Shown piece after piece: positions 6,429 through 11,856 of a stretch of 14,664 bases of DNA (position 1 is its first letter; each line of letters starts with the position of its first letter). The DNA comes from a bacterium (GTDB taxonomy: Bacteria; UBP13; UBA5359). The stretch is taken from NCBI GenBank assembly GCA_028699365.1, contig JAQVUQ010000019.1, positions 1-14,664 of the forward strand, in the 5' to 3' direction. The notes under the pieces are model-generated. The model searched no databases, was not told where the DNA came from, and saw nothing but the letters and a program-made list of their open reading frames with translations. The position numbers were made by a program, and so were the translations under genes.

Positions 6429-8594
6429 ATGTCGACAGCCACACGTCCCGGACGTATCGTTCTCCCATTCTTTATACTTCTGATGCTTGTTGCGCCATTG
6501 CATGCGGCTAAAAAAGCTACTCCTCCCATCGTCATGGGGATACAGACGATGGCCGTCACTACGGAGTTTGCGGCTGACCTCAAACTTTCGTCGGAAATCA
6601 AAGGGATGTATATACTGTGTGTCTACGCCGGATCGCCGGCTGAGACCAGCGGTCTGCAGGAAGGCGATATCATAGTGCGTGTCCGGGACAGGAAGGGGAT
6701 AGACGTGGTCACGCCGGACGAGGCGACCTTCGATGCGGTGCGCAACGCTGTGCCTGTAAAGACCCCGCTGTCTTTAACCGTATTGCGTGCCGGAAAAGAG
6801 ATGCCTTTCTCCGTTTTGCGTGCGGCGGGGTATTTTGATCGTGCCTTGCAATCTCCGCCAAATGCACAGCCGCGAACAATCAAAATCAATCCCGATGGAA
6901 CCGGCGATGCGCGTTCACTGGAAGCCGGGCTGGCGTTGGCGCGTCCGGGCGATACAGTCCTGCTGGCGCCAGGAAATTTTGGCAATCTTGTGGTGTGGCG
7001 TGACGGTCTAACCATAGCGGCGCTTGACAAGGAGAAGGCTGTTACTGTCAAATACATAGGTTTGCAGCAAGCACGTGACCTTGTCATTCGCGGATTGGCC
7101 GTAAGCGATACACCTGGAAAAACGTCTCACGATATGGGCATTTTTATTTACGGCTGTGAGAATATAAAAATCGACGGCTGCCTGGCGCTGGGCTATAAAT
7201 ACGGTATTATGATGGCGAACAAGAGCAGCAATATCACCATCACTAACTGCATGATCACCATGAACATTACCGGTGTGGCTGTTCGGGGAGACTCAACGGC
7301 TGTTATTATGCGCAATCTGATTATAAAGAATTCGCAGCAGTTAAGCTTGAAGAATCTGTATGTATATTATGATTTTTCCGCCGCAGGGGTCGTGGTCCAT
7401 CAATCGCAGGCAGAGATTACCAACAACACTATAATTGATAATGCATGTCCTACCGATATATTCTGTGAATATGTGGGAAGACTCAATGTTGTTCCGGGCG
7501 CAGGCATTTCCTTATTTGAGGCAAAAAACGTTACGATTATCAACAATATCATCGGCGGGCATAATATCGGTGTCCTGGGCAATGAAAATTCGCAATTCGT
7601 GGTGGAATACAACGCTTTTTACATGAATGCGGCTCCGGGTAAGGCCTGGGGAGGCAACAACAGTTATGCCGTGGGGGCAGCTTCGGGAAATGTCCTATCC
7701 GGTTACAAGCGTGAGGAGACATCTGCGCCTCTGCTGTCTCTGGCGTCATGGACCAAGGTCGTATGCACGCCTTACCTGATGTTTCAGGTTTCGCAGAGCA
7801 ATATTAACTCCGATCCGTTTTTTGCCGATCGCATGAAGAACGACTACCGCCTGGCTGCCGATTCACCGTTGGTGAATAAAGGGCGCAACTGGACGTTCAT
7901 CGGCGCCTATCCCCCGGTTGGCGGTGAGAAACCTGCGGGCAATACGGCAAATCCGCTGCCTGCCAATGCCGGTGTTCTGGCCGGGCGCGGCGGCTGCTTC
8001 GTCATCAGTGCCGACGGTTATTTGCTTACTTGCGCACACCTGGTAAAAGACGCTGTGGCGGTGGAGATCGCGCTGGGCGGCAAACAGTATAAAGCAACCG
8101 TGCTGGGGACGGATGCAAAGCATGATCTGGCGTTGCTGAAGATTACCGCTACCGGCCTGACGGCTCTTCCGCTGTCCAATTCCAACGCCGTAGAACTTGG
8201 GCAGGACGTTCGCATTTTCAGCTATCCCTTTACCGATGTCAAGAACGAGCAGATGAAAGTATTGCGCGGCGCTATCGCCGGTATCAGCACCATTGAAACG
8301 ACAAGAGTATTTCAGGTAGACGTGCTGCCGCTTGCCGAGCAATGCGGCGGGCCTCTTGTCAACGAGCGGGGCGAAGTTGTCGGTTTGAACGCACCTTTAC
8401 TGACCGGCATGACAGGGAGCGATAAGATCGGGCTTGCTCTGCCTGTCAACTACGCCAAAGGATTGTTACGGGATGAAGGGGTATCGTATCTGACCCCGCC
8501 GGAGGCAGGAGATGAACTCGATGGACCGGCATTGGTCAAGCGTGTTGCTCCCGCAACCGGTTTGCTGCTGGTGCAGTATAATAATAAAAGATGA
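6429..8594 (+). CDS. Secreted PDZ / beta-helix / trypsin-like protein with Cys at the nucleophile position
   Basis: A 721-residue exported protein with three recognisable parts. Residues 1-26 are a Sec signal peptide ending LHA. A PDZ domain spans about 33-130, with GSPAETSGLQEGDIIVRV at 68-85. A right-handed beta-helix runs from about 148 to 495. It opens with the GDTVLLAPG motif (174-182), continues with Asn/Ile-rich rungs such as SSNITITNCMITMN, and closes with DPFF...DYRLAADSPLVNKG, the usual end of pectate-lyase-like helices. An HtrA/trypsin-like domain (about 515-700) follows, with TCAH (His537), HDLALLK (Asp566) and a final IGLALPVNYAKGLL resembling HtrA. Where the family has GNSGGPLV this protein has EQCGGPLV, so the nucleophile is Cys639 and the oxyanion glycine is Glu637. 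Spacings of 29 and 73 residues match DegP. It may be a cysteine-type protease or a dead binding domain. The order is reversed from HtrA, where PDZ follows the protease. AAGAGG (6413-6418) lies 10 bases before the ATG. The substrate is unknown; the likely location is periplasm or cell surface. Confidence 0.85.
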   Translation: MSTATRPGRIVLPFFILLMLVAPLHAAKKATPPIVMGIQTMAVTTEFAADLKLSSEIKGMYILCVYAGSPAETSGLQEGDIIVRVRDRKGIDVVTPDEATFDAVRNAVPVKTPLSLTVLRAGKEMPFSVLRAAGYFDRALQSPPNAQPRTIKINPDGTGDARSLEAGLALARPGDTVLLAPGNFGNLVVWRDGLTIAALDKEKAVTVKYIGLQQARDLVIRGLAVSDTPGKTSHDMGIFIYGCENIKIDGCLALGYKYGIMMANKSSNITITNCMITMNITGVAVRGDSTAVIMRNLIIKNSQQLSLKNLYVYYDFSAAGVVVHQSQAEITNNTIIDNACPTDIFCEYVGRLNVVPGAGISLFEAKNVTIINNIIGGHNIGVLGNENSQFVVEYNAFYMNAAPGKAWGGNNSYAVGAASGNVLSGYKREETSAPLLSLASWTKVVCTPYLMFQVSQSNINSDPFFADRMKNDYRLAADSPLVNKGRNWTFIGAYPPVGGEKPAGNTANPLPANAGVLAGRGGCFVISADGYLLTCAHLVKDAVAVEIALGGKQYKATVLGTDAKHDLALLKITATGLTALPLSNSNAVELGQDVRIFSYPFTDVKNEQMKVLRGAIAGISTIETTRVFQVDVLPLAEQCGGPLVNERGEVVGLNAPLLTGMTGSDKIGLALPVNYAKGLLRDEGVSYLTPPEAGDELDGPALVKRVAPATGLLLVQYNNKR

Positions 8595-8606
8595 TTAATC
8601 ATCTTT
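8587..8606. other. 20-base perfect palindrome over two convergent stop codons
   Basis: AAAGATGATT (8587-8596) is followed directly by its exact reverse complement AATCATCTTT (8597-8606). It contains the TGA of the beta-helix gene (8592-8594) and the TAA of the minus-strand PP2C gene (8595-8597), which abut without spacing. Either transcript could form an 8-pair stem with a TTAA loop. The flanking T-runs are only three long, so it would be a weak bidirectional terminator at best. Confidence 0.5.
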
Positions 8607-9671
8607 GCGCCGGTTTCCCGGCTCTGAATTTATTGATAGCGATAGAGCGAGCAGGGCCGCGTCATCCAGAAGCTTGCCGTTTGTGAATCTCATTACCTCA
8701 TCGAATACCGACTGCGGCAATTCTTCGGCTGTGACGGATTTCAGCCCATCGACGAACTTCATCAATCGTTCCTCTCCAAAGAGGACGCTGTCATGACGTG
8801 CCTCGATAATGCCGTCGGTATATAACAGCAGAATATCGCCTTCTCTTATAACGGCTGTATCGTCGGCATATGTAAGTCCGGGGAAGGCACCGATAATGGT
8901 ACTGTTGGCGGCAAGACGCAAAACGTTGTCTCTACTCTTGATCAATGCCGGCGGATGACCGGCATTGCAATACGTAAGCAACCCGGATTCTTTATCGATT
9001 ATACCGAAAAAAACCGTAATGAAATTTCCGGGAGAAACAGTTCTCTCAACTGCATCGTTGGTTTTTATCATAACAGAGGCAGGAGAGATGTCTTCGTAGG
9101 CATAGGCTTTGATGGTATTTCTGGCAAGCGATGTCAGCGTCGCCGCCTTTAAACCCTTACCGGATACGTCACCTATAATGATCCCGGCCCGTCCGTGCTT
9201 CAAATCGAAGATGTCGAAAAAATCGCCGCCGATGGATGTGGTCTCTGTTGCTGAACGATAGAGATGACCGAATTCTATGCCCTCTATCCGGCCCGGTATG
9301 TTAAGCAGGAAATTCTGTAGAAAATCTGAAATCCTTCTTGCCTCTTCCGCTTTGATCAATCCGGTGATGTCGGAAGCGATAGTGATGGCACCGACAACTT
9401 TTCCTCGTTTATCCCTTACATCGGAAACCGAGAAGAGAACGGGAACGGTATCCCCTGATTTTTTACGGTATTCTGTTCGATAGGATTTCAACTCCATATT
9501 CTCAGTAAGTGACGTTTGCAGCAGGTGCGGCGTCTTTTCGTCTTCCTTAAACAGGATACGAACAGGTTTCCCAAGCAGTTCATCTTCCCGATATCCCAGC
9601 AAATCCAGAGTCGTTCTGTTTGCCGCGATAACATCTGTTTCCGCATCTATCAGGACCAGGGAATCCGTCAT
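8595..9671 (-). CDS. PAS domain plus PP2C-type (SpoIIE/RsbU) serine phosphatase
   Basis: A 358-residue cytoplasmic signalling protein. Residues 1-103 form a PAS sensor domain: LVLIDAETDVIAANRTTLDL, GYREDELLGKPV, and the ending GAITIASDITGLIKAEE. After a short helical linker, about 125-348 is a PP2C phosphatase of the SpoIIE/RsbU class. All metal-binding motifs are intact: GGDFFD (148-153), GDVSGKG (167-173), NAGHPP (236-241), YTDGIIE (284-290) and DDAAL (336-340). Such proteins dephosphorylate STAS anti-anti-sigma factors and so release sigma factors. No RsbV/RsbW-like partner is in the window, so the target is unknown. The first ATG lies within the first PAS helix and has no good ribosome binding site. 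The frame stays open for 30 more codons upstream (to a stop at 9762-9764), reading PESASKEILSTM just before the ATG. The true protein may start at a non-ATG codon such as CTG (9717-9719), or the 5' end may have decayed. Confidence 0.9.
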   Translation of the reverse strand: MTDSLVLIDAETDVIAANRTTLDLLGYREDELLGKPVRILFKEDEKTPHLLQTSLTENMELKSYRTEYRKKSGDTVPVLFSVSDVRDKRGKVVGAITIASDITGLIKAEEARRISDFLQNFLLNIPGRIEGIEFGHLYRSATETTSIGGDFFDIFDLKHGRAGIIIGDVSGKGLKAATLTSLARNTIKAYAYEDISPASVMIKTNDAVERTVSPGNFITVFFGIIDKESGLLTYCNAGHPPALIKSRDNVLRLAANSTIIGAFPGLTYADDTAVIREGDILLLYTDGIIEARHDSVLFGEERLMKFVDGLKSVTAEELPQSVFDEVMRFTNGKLLDDAALLALSLSINSEPGNRRKDD

Positions 9672-9808
9672 CGTTGATAGTATCTCTTTGCTGGCCGATT
9701 CCGGACTTACGGTAAACAGGCGGTATCGGGATACTGCCTTTTGTATATACCCAGGTATTGGTTATATTACTTATGTATGATCCTGCTGATGGGGATGAAT
9801 AACGGGCC

Positions 9809-9837
9809 TTGGCTTTGATTGATACATGGAGTAAAAT
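9809..9837 (+). promoter_or_regulatory. Sigma-70-type promoter for recQ
   Basis: TTGGCT (9809-9814) and TAAAAT (9832-9837) are separated by 17 bases. This predicts a leader of about 64 bases before the recQ start. It lies in the 236-base divergent spacer (9672-9907). I found no equally good promoter on the minus strand for the PP2C gene. Confidence 0.55.
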
Positions 9838-9857
9838 GGAATGGCATTGTATGCGTT

Positions 9858-9885
9858 GTTAGGTGTGCATGATGTAATACCTAAC
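9858..9885 (+). promoter_or_regulatory. Leader hairpin just upstream of the recQ ribosome binding site
   Basis: GTTAGGT (9858-9864) pairs perfectly with ACCTAAC (9879-9885). G9865-T9878 and T9866-A9877 extend this to nine pairs around a 10-base loop. It ends 7 bases before AAGGAG (9893-9898). It could tune translation or mRNA stability, or act as a DNA operator downstream of the promoter. Confidence 0.4.
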
Positions 9886-9907
9886 GCACCAAAAGGAGCT
9901 TAGCCGA

Positions 9908-11767
9908 TTGAACAATAGAAATCACGATTCTTGTTGTGCAGAAAGTGCCGATCCGCGGCAGGTGTTGCGGGATATCTTCGGCTATACCGATTTTCGGGGA
10001 GATCAGGAAGAGATCATCGGGCATCTGCTGGGCGGCGGCGATGCCTTTGTGCTTATGCCTACCGGTGGCGGCAAATCGCTCTGCTACCAGATACCGGCCA
10101 TCATCCGTCCCGGAACGGGCGTGATCGTTTCCCCGTTGATCGCGCTTATGCAGGATCAGGTGAGGGCGATGCATCAGCTGGGTGTGCGGGCGGCTTTTCT
10201 CAATTCGACGCTCTCCCCGGTGGAAAGATCGCTGGTGGAGAGGCAGTTGTCGGACGGCGAGCTTGATCTTCTTTATGTGGCGCCGGAGCGTCTGCTGGCC
10301 GATCGTACCCTGGCCATGCTCGACCGAAGCCGTATCGCTCTCTTTGCCATCGATGAGGCCCACTGCGTTTCTCAGTGGGGACACGATTTTCGGGAGGAGT
10401 ATCTGCGGCTCTCCATTCTTCACGAACGTTATCCCGACGTCCCGCGGATAGCGTTGACGGCTACGGCGGACGGCCCCACCAGACGGGAAATAGTCGAGCG
10501 GCTGAACCTGGGCGAAGCCCGGACTTTTGTCAGCGGTTTTGATCGTCCCAACATACGCTATCATATCGTTGCCAAGCATAACCCCCAGCAACAGCTTCTT
10601 TCCTTTCTCAAATCCGAGCATCCGGCTGATTCAGGCATTATATACCGTCTGTCACGCAGGAAGACGGAGGAGACGGCACAGTGGCTGACGGAGCACGGCC
10701 GGAGGGCGCTGCCGTATCATGCCGGAATGGAGGCGAGGGCACGGCAGCGCAACCAGGAGATGTTCCTGCATGAGGAGAATGTCCTGATCGTGGCTACCAT
10801 CGCCTTCGGAATGGGCATAGACAAGCCCGACGTCCGCTTTGTCGCCCATCTGGATCTTCCCAAGAGCATCGAAGCCTATTATCAGGAGACAGGGCGTGCC
10901 GGACGGGATGGCTTGCCGGCGAATGCCTTCATGACCTACGGACTGGCCGATGTGGTCATGCTCCGGCAACTGCTTGACCGGTCTGAGGCGGATGATCAGC
11001 ACAAAAGCGTTGAACGACGTAAACTGCAGGCGCTTCTCGGCCTGTGTGAAACTATCAGGTGCAGACGCCAGGTTCTGCTGGCGTATTTCGGCGATCGGTT
11101 GATGGAACCGTGCGGGAACTGTGATACCTGCCTGCATCCGGTCGAGGGCTGGGACGGGACGGAAGCGGCGCAAAAGGCCATGCACTGTATCAGCCGGACC
11201 GGACAACGTTTCGGGGCCGTGCATCTGACGGATGTGCTCATCGGCAGAAGCACCGAGCGGGTAAAGCAGTTTCGGCATGACAAATTGAGCGTTTTCGGCA
11301 GCGGCAGCCAAATTCCTCTTGAAGAATGGCCGTCGATATTTCGTCAGCTTGCGGCCATGGGATTGCTGGCCGTGGACATGGAGCGCTATGGCGCTATCAC
11401 GCTGACGTCGGAATCCAGAAGGCTGCTGCAGGGTGAACGAGAAGTCCGCTTCCGTCGGGATCCCAAGCCGGAGAGAAAGAGGGCCAAAAGCAGAAGCACG
11501 TCGGGCAATGCCTCTGTTGCGATCTGTGGGCCTGAAGAGGCAGCCCTTTTCGAACGGCTGCGGGAGCTTCGTCTGAACATAGCCCGGGAGGCCGGCCTTC
11601 CGCCGTATATGGTCTTTCACGACAGCTCACTGCGGGATATGGCTGATCTGCGTCCCCTGACCATGACCGCTTTTGCCGGTATATCAGGCGTCGGCAGGCA
11701 GAAGCTGGAACGCTACGGAGAGCGCTTCATCGAGGTGATCCGCTCAGACAGCAAAGATGTGGAATGA
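9908..11767 (+). CDS. recQ: ATP-dependent DNA helicase RecQ
   Basis: RecQ is a 3'-5' superfamily 2 helicase acting in recombination and stalled-fork repair. The 619 residues match full-length bacterial RecQ. Helicase motifs are complete: Walker A TGGGKS at 52-57, DEAHCVSQWGHDFR from 149, ALTATAD, FDRPNIRY, FGMGIDKPDVRFVAHLDLPK, and motif VI QETGRAGRDG from 326. The zinc subdomain has four cysteines at 385, 402, 405 and 408, with spacing equal to E. coli RecQ. A winged-helix region follows, then an HRDC domain at about 543-613, including GISGVGRQKLERYGERF. The start is TTG at 9908, chosen because AAGGAG (9893-9898) sits 9 bases upstream and the N-terminus reaches the family's usual FGYxxFRxxQEEII at the right distance. 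A promoter and leader hairpin precede it. The gene is transcribed alone, away from the PP2C gene. Confidence 0.97.
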   Translation: MNNRNHDSCCAESADPRQVLRDIFGYTDFRGDQEEIIGHLLGGGDAFVLMPTGGGKSLCYQIPAIIRPGTGVIVSPLIALMQDQVRAMHQLGVRAAFLNSTLSPVERSLVERQLSDGELDLLYVAPERLLADRTLAMLDRSRIALFAIDEAHCVSQWGHDFREEYLRLSILHERYPDVPRIALTATADGPTRREIVERLNLGEARTFVSGFDRPNIRYHIVAKHNPQQQLLSFLKSEHPADSGIIYRLSRRKTEETAQWLTEHGRRALPYHAGMEARARQRNQEMFLHEENVLIVATIAFGMGIDKPDVRFVAHLDLPKSIEAYYQETGRAGRDGLPANAFMTYGLADVVMLRQLLDRSEADDQHKSVERRKLQALLGLCETIRCRRQVLLAYFGDRLMEPCGNCDTCLHPVEGWDGTEAAQKAMHCISRTGQRFGAVHLTDVLIGRSTERVKQFRHDKLSVFGSGSQIPLEEWPSIFRQLAAMGLLAVDMERYGAITLTSESRRLLQGEREVRFRRDPKPERKRAKSRSTSGNASVAICGPEEAALFERLRELRLNIAREAGLPPYMVFHDSSLRDMADLRPLTMTAFAGISGVGRQKLERYGERFIEVIRSDSKDVE

Positions 11768-11802
11768 ACGGCTCGGGGCGATAATATACTGTCGCTTTTG
11801 GG

Positions 11803-11820
11803 TATAATATAGTTTATAAT
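11803..11820 (+). promoter_or_regulatory. Clustered TATAAT hexamers before the M16C peptidase gene
   Basis: Perfect TATAAT hexamers occur at 11803-11808 and 11815-11820, and a related ATAATATACT at 11781-11790, in the 89-base gap after recQ. Good -35 boxes at normal spacing are lacking (GATAAT and TCGCTT). A promoter here is plausible, since the gap is too long for tight coupling to recQ and no terminator separates them. Confidence 0.4.
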
Positions 11821-11856
11821 TGCTCTGAGATACAGGGCTGATACGGAAGGTGCTTG

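Noticed and set aside
8545-8558. GTTGC/GCAAC inverted repeat near the end of the beta-helix gene as a terminator
   Set aside because: Only five pairs, inside coding sequence, and without a T-run.
10652-11620. Minus-strand open frame of 322 codons
   Set aside because: Antisense to recQ, whose motifs are complete across this stretch; the product looks like a codon-bias shadow.
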